From positions 2,662,001 through 2,726,000 of the forward strand of contig NC_082617.1 in the NCBI RefSeq assembly GCF_030936135.1: a stretch of DNA of 64,000 bases, written 5' to 3'. The notes beneath the pieces are model-generated. The model saw only the letters and a list, made by a program, of their open reading frames with translations. It was not told the DNA's origin and searched no databases. The DNA is from Gavia stellata. Its lineage: Eukaryota; Chordata; Aves; Gaviiformes; Gaviidae. Shown piece after piece: positions 34,606-47,445 of the stretch (the stretch's first letter is position 1; every line of letters starts with the position of its first letter). The translations under genes and the position numbers were made by a program.

Positions 34606-37600
34606 CAAAGCCACCAGCCCTGCCAGGTGCGTTCAAGGCAGTGGCCCACGGGAGATCCACAGTGCTGAGCACCAGGAGCCCGACGGCACATTGCTCGATG
34701 CTGTGTGCAAAGGAAGCTGGTCTAAGGGCAAGGAACAGCTAAGGAGACTTAAACCTCATAGTGTCCCATGATGGCTGTGCCAGGACTGCTGAGATTCTCC
34801 ACCCTCGCTCTCATGCTGCCTCAGAGCCAGGAGAACCTCTCCAAGGAGTTGCTCACCACCATAGCTACTCCCACACATACCTGGCCAAGCCCACACCACG
34901 TCACACCCACTGAAGGGCCTGGGTGATGAGCCCGGCTTGAGAAGTAAAGAGCTCCTCCTGCAGCACATCAGAGGCTGGAATTTGGGACCAAAGTACAAAG
35001 AGCACGGTGGTTTGTCCTTGGTCCCACTCTGTCTCTTGGAGGCTTGGATGCTCCTGGCATGGGACCGAAGGCTCTCCTGGAAAGCTTTTACTGGATGGGT
35101 ATGGCTGAGATGCCAGGTGTGTGGTTACATGCTTTCACCATAGACTTTGTCCTCCTTAGCTTGACATGGACTTCTTTATCCAAGTGCAATTATCCTGGAA
35201 AGGGAAAATGCTGGTTGAGCTGGAGGTATGGGATTGAAGTTGAAGGATGGAGAGAACACCCCAGGCTGGGGCACTTGGGCTGTTGATCCTGCTCTTCCCT
35301 TGCACAGCCGAACTGTGAACTGAAGGGCTGGTAGACAGCCTGGACTCGTCACTTCGAAAGCATCCCGCACGCCTCCCCCACGCTGTTGGCTCTCTTCGCC
35401 TGGTGAAGGGCTTGTTTTCTTCCAGTAGCGCTGGGCCATGGGTGTCACAGGATGCTGGGGCAGCTGGTTCCATGGGTCCAAGCCACCGGGATGGGTCACC
35501 CTCCTGTTGCCAGCTCTTGCTTCCTGATGCACCATGCACTCAGGAGTGGGTACAACACCCGACGGAGTAGGGGAACGGCAGAGGGTACCGTGCTGTGTTG
35601 TCCATAGCCTCATCCATCTCTAAGGGATCTCTTCAGCCCTTCCTTACTCTTCACAGCTTCTTTGTAATCAAAATATCTAGAAATACGACTTCGTAGGAGA
35701 TATTGCTAGGGATAAAAAGAATTGCTGTGGCTGCACGTCTGTCCTGTGCCTTCATCCAGCTCCTCTGGATCCCCCAGGTGAATGGGGGCTGCCTGAAGTG
35801 CAGGAGCTGCCACATATACCTGCTGTAGAGGTGGCTGTAGGTGGCACTGGGAAGGCTTCCTTGGCCAGCAGGAGCTCTTCCTGACTTAGGCACACCGTCC
35901 TATCATGCTTGGAGCAGTGATTTATGGAAAGCAACTCCTGCCTTGCTGCGGGCATGGCACTGCGTTTGGTCTCAAGCAAAGCACGGCTGGTTCAGTAATT
36001 AAAGCAGCACTGGGATAACCGTTCCCTGTCTCGGGCTGGCGGGGGCTCATGGGGAGACCAGCAGGTACTCTGCACTCCGCAACTGCATCCTGAAGCCAGA
36101 GTGGCGTTTGGGCCAAATTCTCTTTTTGCATTTACCCTGGGGAAAGTGCAGAGTGATTCCAAATAGGTGTACAGTGAGGATGTGGGAACAGCTGCTGTTA
36201 CTGCCCGCGAGAGCGTGGCAATGCTAAAGGAGGGTAAAAGTAAATATGAAATAGTGCGTGTCTTGCACAGGATGGATATTGTGACCACGTTGGCCTGGTC
36301 TGTTCTGAAGGCTTTCCTGGGGCCAGGCTCAGGTCAGAGGACCCCTTGGGCACAATCTGCATTCCCATCACATGCGGCGCTGTCAGACCTGGCCAGAGCA
36401 GCTGTGCCACCTCCCAATAGAGAAGATGCATCAATTAGTGTCAGCTCTGATGGCACTAATTAGCCTTCCCCAAAACAGCCTCACCTGACAGCTCCCCACG
36501 CAGGAGCCTTCCCTGCATGGGAAGAATTTTCTAAGCATGCTCAGGAATCTTATTTAAGCTCAGCTGGAGCCATTGGTTCCTGGGGGAGCTGTGTTGGAGA
36601 GGTGCCGGTTTCCAGCTATTCTCCACCTGTGGCTGGCTATGGGCTCTGCTGATCCAAGACCTCAGCCTGACATTTTGTCTCGCCCCGTCACCATGGACCT
36701 GCCTGGCCATTGCTGGATGTGGCCCTGATCTGTGACTTGTCTTCCTGGTTTTACACTGGACCCATCTCATCACTGTGGTGTTGCTGGATCTGGACTTTTG
36801 GATTGCTCAGGACATTTGGACGGACCTGGCCACCACCTCATACCTGCCTCAGTCTTCCATGCAGGTACTGTGGGATGGACCCCGCTGGACCTGGGGTCCT
36901 GCTTGCTCCCTCCTCCCTGAGGGAGCAGCCCTGCTCTTGTTTTCCCCTGATATGGGGGCACCTTGGTGGGGGGGGTCAGGAAAGGCCATCAGGCCCATTG
37001 TGCAGCTGGTGGGGAACACTGAAGGGGACCTTGTGGCCAAGCCACCAATTGCCTTCTCCCCACAGGTGCCTAAAGCTAGAGTGGAAGGTGACATCCCTTC
37101 CTTTGGTGCCAGCTGTGTCCAGGACATAACCCATGTTGGCAGAACCTCCCCATGGCACCAGAGGAGCCCCCTGAGCTGGGGGACACGTGGTTCCCATCAC
37201 CTGCACCCCCTTCCCTGCCAAAGCAGCTTTGCTTTGGGTTGCAGGACAAATTGCTGGGACTGCCCAGGGAAGGGAGCAGCCTGGGATGATGCAGCATGTG
37301 AGCAAACTGGCTGGCGAAGGAGTCACCCATGGTGTACCCCGGCGTGGGTGTGCACCCCAGCATGCTGCTGCAGACCCATCCCCAGCTGCCTGACCCGTGC
37401 TCCATCCCAATGTCATCTCTTTTCCATGCTGGCGTTGGAGATGCCCCGCTGAGCCGTGCATGGTTCCTGACAGATAACCCACCACTGCGCCTTGTGCCCG
37501 TGCGTGGTCTGAAGCTGCTCCCTCCCACCCACCCCCAGGGGCCACCAGGCAAGTGCTTGTCCCTACCACATCAACTGGCAGCGGGCGGCACTGGGGGGTC

Positions 37601-40544
37601 ATGCCCGTGGGTGCTCAGGTCAGATGCCGCGTGTGGGAACCCTGATGCCTGGACAACATATGGGCTGCCGTGATATGGAAACAGCAAACTCCTCCCTGCT
37701 GGGATCAGCACTGATGCACACGATGCCTTTGCTGGTGTCCCTTCCAGTGCCCATGGGTGTTGCCCAAGTCCCTGCTTAGCTGCAGGGCTCTGTCGTTTTG
37801 CAGTCAGCCTTTGGGGCTGGGGCAGTTTTGCTGCTCCGCTCAGTGCCCACAGCCCCGGTCACCCGTAGGAGCATCATCAAGGACAACCTCCCGGCCAGGG
37901 TCTTCCATTTGCCAGTTGCAGGAGGATCCTTATTGGTTCCTGACAAAGGGCTGAAAGCTGGAGAGCAGCTGACCCTCAGATTGCTTCTACATGTGAGTTG
38001 GGAGGTTTTTCTTTTATACAGACAGTGATAATGAAATACTTTCACCAAGCTTGTGGGCTTGGAGCACTCCAGGCAGAAGCGCTGTGGCCAGGGTGCTCAG
38101 GGCACTCCTGTACCAGGGACGTGGTTGCCTCCTCCACGCGGTCCAGGGCTGTGGGAGTATGAATGGGATGTGCCCTGTGTTTCTCCATGGACATGGCCAG
38201 GCTCCAGCCAGAGGAAGGCGGGTGCACACACACGTTCTGTGTGAGCTCTAGCTAACTTCAGCTGCCTCCAGGAAAAGAGGTTTATGTTTAAATGTTCCTA
38301 AAAAGGAGCTAATCTGAGTGGCCTCCATTAACCAAAGCAAGCCTGTCTAAGGGCGCCTGCAGAGGTGGGTGCTGGCTGATGTGGCCAGCCTGGCTGCAAG
38401 GCTGAGTCCCCCCTGGGATTTCTTTCAGCTGTGGGAAGATGCTGCAGTAATGGCACAGTACTGGACCAGAGCTGCTCTGTTACGCACCACAGCATCGTGC
38501 CAGCTCTGCCAAGAACTTCCAGTTGCTCCTACTGCAGTGTGCCTACCCAGTGGGACCTTGTCCTTGCTGGCTGGTGCCTCCGGCCACGATGGCTCTACCA
38601 AGAACCGCAGAGGATGTGTGACATTGGCCTGGGGCACCTGAACAGTGTTTGCAGGTAGATGCAAATTGGGGTACCACTTACAGGGGGTGCAAGGGCGACA
38701 GTAAGCCCATCTCCATGTACACCAATGATATGTCCTTACACACAGGGCAAGGGAAAGCTACTGATGATCCCTAGAAGGTTAAGTGCTTTGTTGCTTTTCT
38801 CCAACTCCTGAAGTCTTCACTGAACAGATGAGCCGCAAGCAGGAAAGCGAATTTTAACATCAGTGACAGCAGGGGAAGATCATGGGCTGCACTAGGGGAG
38901 AAAAGAGCAAGGGCAGCTCAGGTAAGTTAGAGGCTTCCCAATAGCTGTGAATGATGCAATTCATCTGAGGGTGCGGAGGGAACAGTCTACAACGGCTTTT
39001 CAGACCACATGGAGATGGGTGAGCCTCTGAAAGGTGGAGGGAGGACAAGGACTCCAACGTTTTCCAAGTGAAGTTGTGATCATAGAGACTAATCTCCTCC
39101 TCTGACAGGTTATTCAAAGAATAGCTGTTAACAGTTACTGGGATGAACTGGAAGGAGTTTTCCAGAGCTGGGGAAATTCAATATTCCCCAAATGGTGGGG
39201 AGGACAAAAGTGGGAGCTTGCCTGTCCGTTGAATTTGGAGGGGATGGGGAGCTGGGAGGCATGCAAGCATTGCAGAAGACAGGCTTGGGGTGAAAAGCAT
39301 AAATTGGAGGAAAGGTCTGAAAGAAGGTGCTGCAGGGGAGAGTGGGAGTGAGCAAACGCACGTTCCAGGATGGGGAGGGCAAAGGGCTGGAAGGAAAACA
39401 AGCCTGGGGGGCATCGCAGCTCTCACGCTCCGCACAAGGAATAATACCATGGGGTTGCAAGAAAGGCAAACATCCCATTAAAATGTATAAATAGGTGTGT
39501 TGCATATACAAGGGATGAAGTAATGCGGGGCCACGCGCAGTGCCTCGCTGGAGCACTGTGGCCATATTTGGGCACCCTCCTGGGGAGGGAGCCCTCGGCG
39601 CTGCGCCGCACCAGCCATCTCGCCCGCAAAAGTGAGCTCCGGGAGGGGAGCGAGCGAGGGGTGTTTGTACAGCCTGGGGGGAAGTTTCAGGTGAAGCATG
39701 ATAACAGGTTTCAAATATGCAAAAGACTGGCAGAAAGGAGACAGCGGTGCTTGGTTTGCCTGGCCCTCCTTGGGCAGGGAGTTGGCTCCAGAGAGTGATA
39801 TTTATGTTAAACTTTAGAAAAATTGCTGTAGCTGTGAAGCCCCAAAATGGATTGATTAGAGGAGCTGCAGAATTGCTGCTACCAAACCTGGGGACAGAAG
39901 AGGATGGTTTAACCAGAGCCACAGCACTTTGCCTCGGTGGTCTCACAAGGTCCCACTTTGCCTGTCTTCTGTCACCCCTTGGTACCTGTCAAGGGTTCAG
40001 CTGTAGCTTTCTCCTGCCCAGCACACAGCTGGTCTTACTTGCAGTGCTGAGGCTTCACAGATATCACACCAGTTTAACATCATCCTCTGTAATGGGTTTG
40101 TTTCAGTTACTAAAATACCTGGATTTAGGTGCGAAGTTTCAGGCAACTGTGTCTGAAAAACTGTCAACCTGGGGAAGTGTGGTGAGATCAGCAAGTAACT
40201 CCCCAAATGGATCGATTTCCCAGGTGGGATGAGTTAGAAGGGCAAGGGAATCAGTTAGCATTGAAACTGGAGTATGCAGAAGAGTTAATAGTATAACTAA
40301 ACTAATCTAGAACCCCATTTACTTCCCCTTGACACTTTTCCCTTATCAATTCAGTTTATTAATAGTTATTAGATATGATTTTAGGGTCTACATCTAGAGG
40401 TACCGCAAAGGACTTGCAGCCATCTCCAGGAAGCGCCTGCAGAAGGGGTAGACCTCCCCAGCATGGTTCGATGTTCTCTGGTTGCAGACGTAGAGCTGGT
40501 CGGTGGCTCCCCGTGTCACTGGGCAAGAGCGGAGCTCTGCAGTG

Positions 40545-40870
40545 TGGGACTTGGCATCAGCTCCTGCTCCTACTCCGGCCGTGGGGATCATGGCAAAGAG
40601 CCACTCAAGGGTCCATGCAGGATACACACAGCCCAGGATCTTCCGTGGACGCTATTTTGAGTTTACTGACACTGCGCTTCCTGTGCTGTTTTATCAACTG
40701 ATCCCTCGGGCTGGGATTCAGCTGCCCTAATTTCAGCACCTTGAGGAAGTCTGAGTAAGTCTGCCTGGGATTTCCCCATCCCTGCCTCCTGGAAAGAGCC
40801 TGCCCAGGAACCCAGGCCTGGGAAAAGGCCACTTGGAAAACCTTCCCTGAGCCACAGCTCACGCTGTGGG
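40545..40870 (+). repeat. Dispersed repeat, copy A
   Basis: This shares long collinear similarity with 46880-47165. Shared landmarks in order include CAAAGAGCCACTCA, CCAGGAT, TATTTTGAG, GCTGTTTTATCA, GGCTGGGATTCAGCTGC, GAGTAAGTCTG, AAGAGCCTGCC and TGGAAAACCTT. It is a diverged direct repeat of about 300 bases in the same orientation. I do not recognise the family. Confidence 0.75.
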
Positions 40871-43800
40871 CTCCCTGGGCAGGGTTGGACCCCTGGGGCC
40901 ATGTGGTGCCCATGCAGCCCCCGGGTTATTCCAGCCCATTGCAGCTCTGTACTCCTTCAGCTTCAGCTGTCAGTGTGCTGCTGATGGAAGCCACCACCAC
41001 CGCATCCCAGCCCCGGCTACCCTGCCATGATACCCAGCCATCCTCACCTGATATCTTCTGTCTAGGACAGGGTGAGTTCCTCCAGGTCAAACTCATGCTA
41101 AGCTGCAGTTGTGGGCCAAGCCCTGCTTAGTCTGCTCCGACAGCCATGGAAGCAATCACTCTGCTGCCCTGAGCTACAGGACATCTTCGTGGGCGCATCT
41201 TACCCTGCATTTGGCTCTTATTGCTAATGGTGCATCTCCCTGCCGGGGCTTTACTCTGGGGATGTGCCTGGAGGGACCACCATGTTCTCCCCAGCCTCAC
41301 TGCTCCAGCCTGGGGCACCTCACCACATCCCCATGGCTTTTGTTTTTGTTAACTTTTGGCATCAGCTCCAACTTCCCCAGAAGGGCATAAAGGATCCAGT
41401 CCTAAGGGCCCCATCCTTCACCAGATCCTGGTACCTGACGCCCATGAGATGCGTGTACGTTTTTGTGGCCAGCAAGTGGTAGGTGAAAGAAAAGGTAAAG
41501 CATTAGCTGCAGCCCAAACCTCTGTTTTCACCTGTACCTTTGCCCCTTTCCTGCTCCTATAATGTGCTGCACTATCCAAACGCTCTCACTTGAATCAGAC
41601 CCATGTGGTCTCTTGCCTGTTCTTCTAAGCAAAAAAAAAAAAAAATCCTGGAGAAAGATGTTCCCAGGACTTATGGTTTCCTCTTAAACTCTCTGAGCCA
41701 CCCGACACAAAAACTGTGTGCATGTACAAAAGGAGTTGCAGGCAGGACTCTGCAAAATCAGGGAATCTGGTGCTGGGTTCCCACCCAGCCCTCCCCAGAT
41801 TCCACATTTTCACAGGACAGCTCTCAGTTTCCCAGCAGCTTTTTCCAAGGCTGCAACTGAAGAGTTACATACCCCTGATAGCTGGCACAGCTTGGCATTA
41901 CTATTGCATGGTGTTTCTGATATATCACAGCAAACTGCCCAGTTCTTCCTGAGATGACTTCATATATTCCCCCATGGGATCAAGGTTTCTGAGTCACAGG
42001 CTTGCTTTGCCTTCAGTGAGGTCCTGCCACCTCTCTGGGTGCTGCAGGGGCCTTGGGAAGTCAGTTCTGAGCTTTTCCTTTGAGCATAAGCCAGTCCTTG
42101 GTTTCAAGGTTGCTGCTTCTCTCTCCAACGTGAAAAAGGGCTTGTGTGCCTTGGGTTTTCTCCAACTATTTCAGATGATGTAATGAGCAGTTCTGCCCCT
42201 CCCTGCAGACTTCTTTAGCACAAACAGCACTGCAATTCTTGGATGGCCCGAGGTCAGAACATGGTACTGAATGTTGCAGAGTGCCTTGGCCTGACGCAAC
42301 CCAGTGTCCTCAGCTCCATCAGTGCTATGGCTTCTGTCATCTTCGTCTGCAAAAGCCACTCCATGCAGGTCTGTTACTCCCATGACCCACGCCAAGGCCT
42401 TTCAGGTTGCACCCTTATGCCAAAGATCCAATACCTCCACCTCTGAACGCTGCTTCTGATGCATCCAAGGCTCAGTTTTTGGCTTTGGTGATCCATTGGT
42501 GAAATGCACTGAAGTCTCTGGGTTAGAGGGGGTTGATGAAATTCAATTCTTTGGATCCAGCTCAACAGAAATTGTTTTTCTTCTCTTTGCACCTGGTGGG
42601 CAGAAGATCTGCTTCTTGCAGTGCTGATTCATCTTAGTTCTTCTCACTTGAGGAGGATCCAGTGACCTGCTTGGACAAGCTCACCTGAGAGTTATAAATA
42701 CATCCCTATGTAATACTCACATGACAATAAGCTAATGGGTAATGATGATTGCTAATAAGAACAGGATTTGTCCCTACAGGTAGAGCCCCCTCTTCCTGGG
42801 GCTCATTTTGAGGTTGGGTTATTACTTGCCTCCCTACAGCTGGGTGCTGGACAATGCTAGTGAGATGGATTAGGTGCATGAGAGGTGCAAGGTGTGGAAC
42901 TTCACTGAGAAACCTCTACATGATTAACACAAGGTGATGCCATTGGTGCCAGAGCTGGAGTCAACTTCTGGCCAGGCTGCATCCTGGTCCATTGGGAGCT
43001 GCCCATTACCCACAGCTCATATGATGGGATAGCTGGAAGAAACTAAATTGATGTGACTCTCTCCTTGGATATGATCCTGGCTGAAATAAAGGACATAGTT
43101 GAATGTAATACTGAATGTTTGATTTTTGGCCTTTAACATCCACTGTTCATTCAACATCCAGGTGTATTTGGTGTCCAGTTTGGGCAGCTGCCTGTGGCAC
43201 TTTTCCCTCTGAACTGAGCCAAGCCGGCCTGAAACCCATGGCCTGGGAGTGGGAGGATTCATTACTAATTCCCAGCCTGACTCATTCGCGTGTCGGGACC
43301 AGGGCGGGTTCGAGGGCTCAGACACCACAGGGCAAAGCAGCAGCAATCCACATGAATTATTTTCTTATCGCGTGCTTCTTCTAAGCCACTTATGTGATTT
43401 AGGTGCTGCCTGATGATATTGCACCAGTCATGGGAGGCAGATGCCTGCAGGGAGTGCAGCTAGGACACTGCACTGAGCACAGCTTTAGCCATCAGAGTTA
43501 AGGGACAAGCCATTTTATGCCACCCTGACCAGCTTCCATGACAGATGGTGACTAAAGCGGCTGCTTGAGCCAGTTCCTTACATCTTAGGAGTTGCCTTGC
43601 CGTGAGTTGACAATGATTAGGTGATTTTGGAAACTGCAATTTGTCTCCCAGCCCTCTGGACTTTGCCTTGCAGGGGCAGGGGAAAGACGACCAAAGACCA
43701 GCAAAGTTCTGTCTTTATGGCCCATCTGTGTCTCAGGTTTAAGTACTCATCTGGGCGGTGTAAGAGACTGCCCAGAGGAAGGTGTTTTTCAGCAGCAAGC

Positions 43801-45263
43801 GTCTTGAGGTGAGCCACTGGCTCCAGCACTTGGTTTAAATGGGGATTAGGGATGATTGCAAAAGCCACAAGCAGTGCTGCCACGTAGAATTATTAACGAA
43901 CAATCACCTTGGAGGAGCTGGGTGGCACAGACCTAGAAATGGGACTCCATGTATTGTAGTCACTGTGTTAGTAGCTACATTTTGTTTCTGTCCAAAACTT
44001 AGTTTCCAGTGGAATAAACCTGATGCCTGGGAGTGTCCACATGAGGACAGCGGTGACGTGATGGTGATTTACAATGCACAAAGCACAGAAGTTTGATGCC
44101 TTATGACTTAAAGCCAACACCATTTTGTTCTTCCAAGAAGCAGAAAACAAGTTGGGGAGCCCAAAGGGCAAGAGGAGATGTTAAAGAATAGTTTTAAAAT
44201 TTGATTATTTTTTCCCTTTGCTGCTGCTTTGTGGTGGCTAAAGGCTTCCTGAGAAGATTTTGGAGAGATGAAGTTATATTTGATTTTACATTAGCCATCC
44301 AGACCCGGTTGCCAAAGATGTTTTGCAGGAATTCATCTCTCATTCCCACCTGCTCGGTGCAGGTGTGAGGTGCCCCACACCGACAAACATGCATGAATTT
44401 TGCAGCTAACTCTTCTAACTTCATGACAAAGATCCCAGGGAGAGCTGGAGACCTCTCCAGCAGGTTTGTGGGCACTCAGCGCTTTCAGGCTCTGTTTAGT
44501 CATCATAAGGCACAAAGAATTTGAATGTGAGCATTGTATTTTCCCTTTTCTGGGCATATCTGAGATTGAGCTTGCCAGAGCAAGTGCTGAGGTTGCTCAT
44601 TTTCTCGGGCATAGTGCTGAGATTGCACAGGGTCATAACAGAAACTGGGGTCTCCCACATCCATCCCTCCAGCTCAAGGCCAGAGATACTGGCAGATGGG
44701 TTGGGAAGGCAGGGGAGGAAGGTGAGAGCATGCCTGTCCCCAGACTCCATTTCTGTTCTTTACAGCAGATAATAGGTGAATTTTAATGAAGGATACGCTC
44801 TCAAAAGCACTGAAATTTCTCAAGGCAAAGTCTTGTGATAGACAGCTGTAATAAAGGAGAACAGAACCGGGGAGGAGCATGCTCTTACACTCCTGTTAGC
44901 AGTGCCCGTGGGCAGATACCTGGTGCTGGGGGTAAAGACATTCCAGAGCAGTTTGCGAGTCAGCCGAGCTCCTCCCATCATAGCTTCACTCATCAAAGCA
45001 AGTATTTATAGCACAGGTAGGAGTAGGGAGAGAAATCAAAGAAGAGCTTCCCAGAAAGACGCATAAATCACTCCAAGAGTTCAGCTCTGGGGTTCTGCAT
45101 TTTTTGCTTTAATGAGAATGAATAAAAACGCTGTTGTTATTACTAATATTTCTTAATATTGTTTCATCGGTCTGCTTTTTGAATTAAAACCATCTTTGAG
45201 CAAAGAGATATTTCCATAGAGTTCTCCCAGCTTTCAGAGCTACCCCGGCAGGCTGCTAAGGAC

Positions 45264-45794
45264 ATGCTGTTTTACACCGGAGAAAATATTTTCTCCAGCA
45301 CAGATCTGCTGAAAAACAATTCAGAAAGTCTGTCCAGACCGAAGTTTGCTGTCCGAACTGTCGGGAGACCTCCAGGCCTTCCAACAAAGCGAAGCAGGAA
45401 AGCCAGGAAGGTGCTGTACCCAGCCCAGGTGAGAAAATATTTGCCACGTCAGGAGAAAGACCTAGTCAAGCGGTGGCTGCTCTTCTTTGCTGGCATCATC
45501 CTCGTGCAGGTATTAACTGAGGATCCTGAGCAAGAGAGACTGGCTGGGGGAAAAAACCTTAGCGAGCAGCCGCTCTCTGCACCAGCATCATTGACGGCTG
45601 CAGGGCTTGGGGCTGCAGCGAACGGCTCCAGAGAAGACAGAGCTATTTCAGAGGCCCCGGCAATCAGTTTCTCATCAGCTTATGGGCACCAGCCTCTCAG
45701 ACAAACCACAGCAGATGTGCCACAACAAGCAAGGAGACATCCGCACGCCTTCTGCAGGCAATGCTTGACCAGTTTCTCCCGTGCAGAGTACTAA
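45264..45794 (+). CDS. TOR4A-like membrane protein lacking the AAA+ domain
   Basis: Intact 176-codon frame. Residues 44-84 (SRKARKVLYP, then RKYLPRQEK and the hydrophobic run WLLFFAGIILVQVL) align without gaps to TOR4A 207-247 with 20 of 41 identical. RPKF at 25-28 matches the RPKF that precedes FTFD in human TOR4A. So it has the TOR4A basic segment and membrane anchor, but after residue 85 the sequence is unrelated: two N-glycosylation sequons (N98-L-S, N120-G-S), a CRQC motif (C164-C167) and a stop. No Walker A or B is present. In-frame sequence is open back to 45183 and an acceptor-like tctcccag ends at 45230, so the start could be in an upstream exon. CAG-gtatta at 45512 could act as a donor. 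It is either a truncated paralogue kept as a small membrane protein or a young relic with an intact frame. Not a gene I can name. Confidence 0.6.
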   Translation: MLFYTGENIFSSTDLLKNNSESLSRPKFAVRTVGRPPGLPTKRSRKARKVLYPAQVRKYLPRQEKDLVKRWLLFFAGIILVQVLTEDPEQERLAGGKNLSEQPLSAPASLTAAGLGAAANGSREDRAISEAPAISFSSAYGHQPLRQTTADVPQQARRHPHAFCRQCLTSFSRAEY

Positions 45795-46255
45795 ACTGTG
45801 TGTGAGAAGCTGTTTTCCTATTCCTGCTCTTGGACATCAGCTGCTGGAGCACCGCTGGCAGCAGAGACAGCCTGTGAACTGCTGCACCCCTCCGAGGGGA
45901 CACAAGGACTCTGGGTGGTGACACGGGGCCAGCGGTGGCCAGAAGAAGCATCAAAGACAGCCCAAGGCTGCAGCAAGAGCTGTGCAGTTTTTACGGCTGA
46001 TTCGTTTGTGACTGTGATTAGAGATCAGGGTTTCCAAGAGCTGTAACAAAAGGCTGCAGGAATTAGATTTTCACTCCTGGGTCAGGTTTGTACTGTGCTA
46101 ACCTATTGTCACTGTTGCATAACTTTTTTCAGTGCCTCCATTTGCATGTTGTAATTTACTGTCAGTTCTCACAAATTAGAAGAAAGTAGCGCAGCTCTCG
46201 AAGTGATGAGAGTGCAAAGATCCTATGCGTTTTTCTCCCTCTGTAACGCTGTAAG

Positions 46256-46261
46256 AATAAA
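46256..46261 (+). promoter_or_regulatory. Polyadenylation signal downstream of the TOR4A-like frame
   Basis: AATAAA lies 461 bases after the stop at 45794. A second one at 46361-46366 is a possible alternative. Their presence fits a transcribed gene but does not prove it. Confidence 0.4.
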
Positions 46262-46594
46262 ACTGCTAAGATCAGACTTTCACAACGTGTTTCATCTGAG
46301 ATTTTAAAATTACAGTTTGCCGCTCTGCTGCATGCTGAAAAGTGCTGACCATCCTGGGGAAATAAAACTGTCCAGCCAGCAAGAATAGTGGGGTCAAAGC
46401 CACAGCAGGACCCGGATACCGACATGCTGGTGCCCAGACTGGGGAGAGGTTTCACAGACCCGGGTCAAGCGCTACGGGTCCGGTCGGGGGGATGGGGCAC
46501 AACACGAACCACAGGACTGGGATAAGGTATCTTCTTGGGAAAAAGCTGGGAGGCCCCTAAAGGAAACCATGGGAAATGCTGGGAAAGAGGGTTG

Positions 46595-46662
46595 GTCAAG
46601 GGGCAGGTTGAACTAGAGATCCCCAGCGGTCCCTTCTAACCAACACTTCTACCATTTCTATG
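46595..46662 (+). mobile_element. CR1 LINE 3'-end fragment
   Basis: GGTTGAACTAGAGATCCCC, then GGTCCCTTCTAACC and a terminal ACCATTTCTATG follow the pattern of the CR1 3' end, where a GGTTGGACTAGATGATCT-type segment, GGTCCCTTCCAACC and ATTCTATG come in that order. Only the 3' tail is clear; more diverged CR1 may precede it. Confidence 0.7.
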
Positions 46663-46879
46663 TTTGTCGGTGGTTACGGGGAGTTTAGCAGCGCTTTGTG
46701 GTTCTGTGCATGAAATAGGGGATCGGCCACTGGTCCAGGGCAGTATGCTTGTAGGTTTTTTTGAACAGAGTGAACATGATGGTGTCTGGGGGCTACGTAG
46801 CAAGGTGCAGCTCGGAGCGGGGCTGCTGCCCCCCAGACATGAGCAAGCTGCATGAGTTAGGAATAAAGAAATATGGCTC

Positions 46880-47165
46880 AGGACCTGCTTCTGCTCCTTG
46901 TCCAGCCATGGGGCTTATTGCAAAGAGCCACTCATGGCTCCTTGCTGGAAACACAGAGTCCAGGATTTTCAGTGGATGGTATTTTGAGCTTATTGAATTT
47001 CCTGGGCTGTTTTATCAGCCAGCCCCTGAGGCTGGGATTCAGCTGCTGTAACTTAGGCATCCTGAGGAAAAGCCGAGTAAGTCTGTCCAGGATTTCCCCA
47101 GCCCAGCACCCTGGGAAGAGCCTGCCTGGGGAAAGGCCACCTGGAAAACCTTCTCCAAGCCATGC
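46880..47165 (+). repeat. Dispersed repeat, copy B
   Basis: Diverged direct repeat of 40545-40870 with the same order of shared blocks. It sits between a CR1 3' end and a reverse CR1 fragment, so both copies could belong to an older element into which CR1 inserted nearby. Confidence 0.75.
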
Positions 47166-47289
47166 CCATGCTCCAGACTCATGTATCTCATGTATCAGGG
47201 CTCGCCCCCATGAAGGTCAGTCCCAAAAGGCCACGCTTCACCTTTGCAGCTCCCAGCTTTGCCCTTCAGGTCTCCAGCCCAACCTTCCA

Positions 47290-47445
47290 CTCTTGCAGAA
47301 CAGCTTCAAACTTTTGCCAGGTTGCTCAGGGCTGCGTCCAGCCCAACTTTAAAAATCTCCAAGCATAGAGATTTCACCACCTCCTTGGCCAACCTCTTAC
47401 ACTTGCCTGGGACTTAATTCAGATCTTTTCCATGCCACATGATGA
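47290..47445 (-). mobile_element. CR1 LINE fragment, reverse orientation
   Basis: CAGGTTGCTCAGGGCTGCGT, CCAGCCCAAC, AATCTCCAAGCATAGAGATT, CACCACCTCCTTGGCCAACC follow the reverse complement of the CR1 3' region, where blocks such as CATCCAACCTGGCCTTGAA, CTCCAGGGATGGGG and CCTCTCTGGGCAACCTG come in this order. Confidence 0.65.

Larger units (their letters stand above)
32794..45182. other. Interval between TOR4A and the TOR4A-like frame, no recognised gene
   Basis: Short open frames occur on both strands but none resembles a known protein, and none combines a convincing exon with splice sites. The stretch contains a 34.5-kb tandem repeat, one copy of a dispersed repeat near 40.7 kb, and A- and T-runs. 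No complete transposon is seen. Confidence 0.5.

Noticed and set aside
37798-38028. Frame reading SIIKDNLPARVFHLPVAGGS, which looks protein-like
   Set aside because: It ends at a stop without a recognised partner exon, and I cannot match it to any family.
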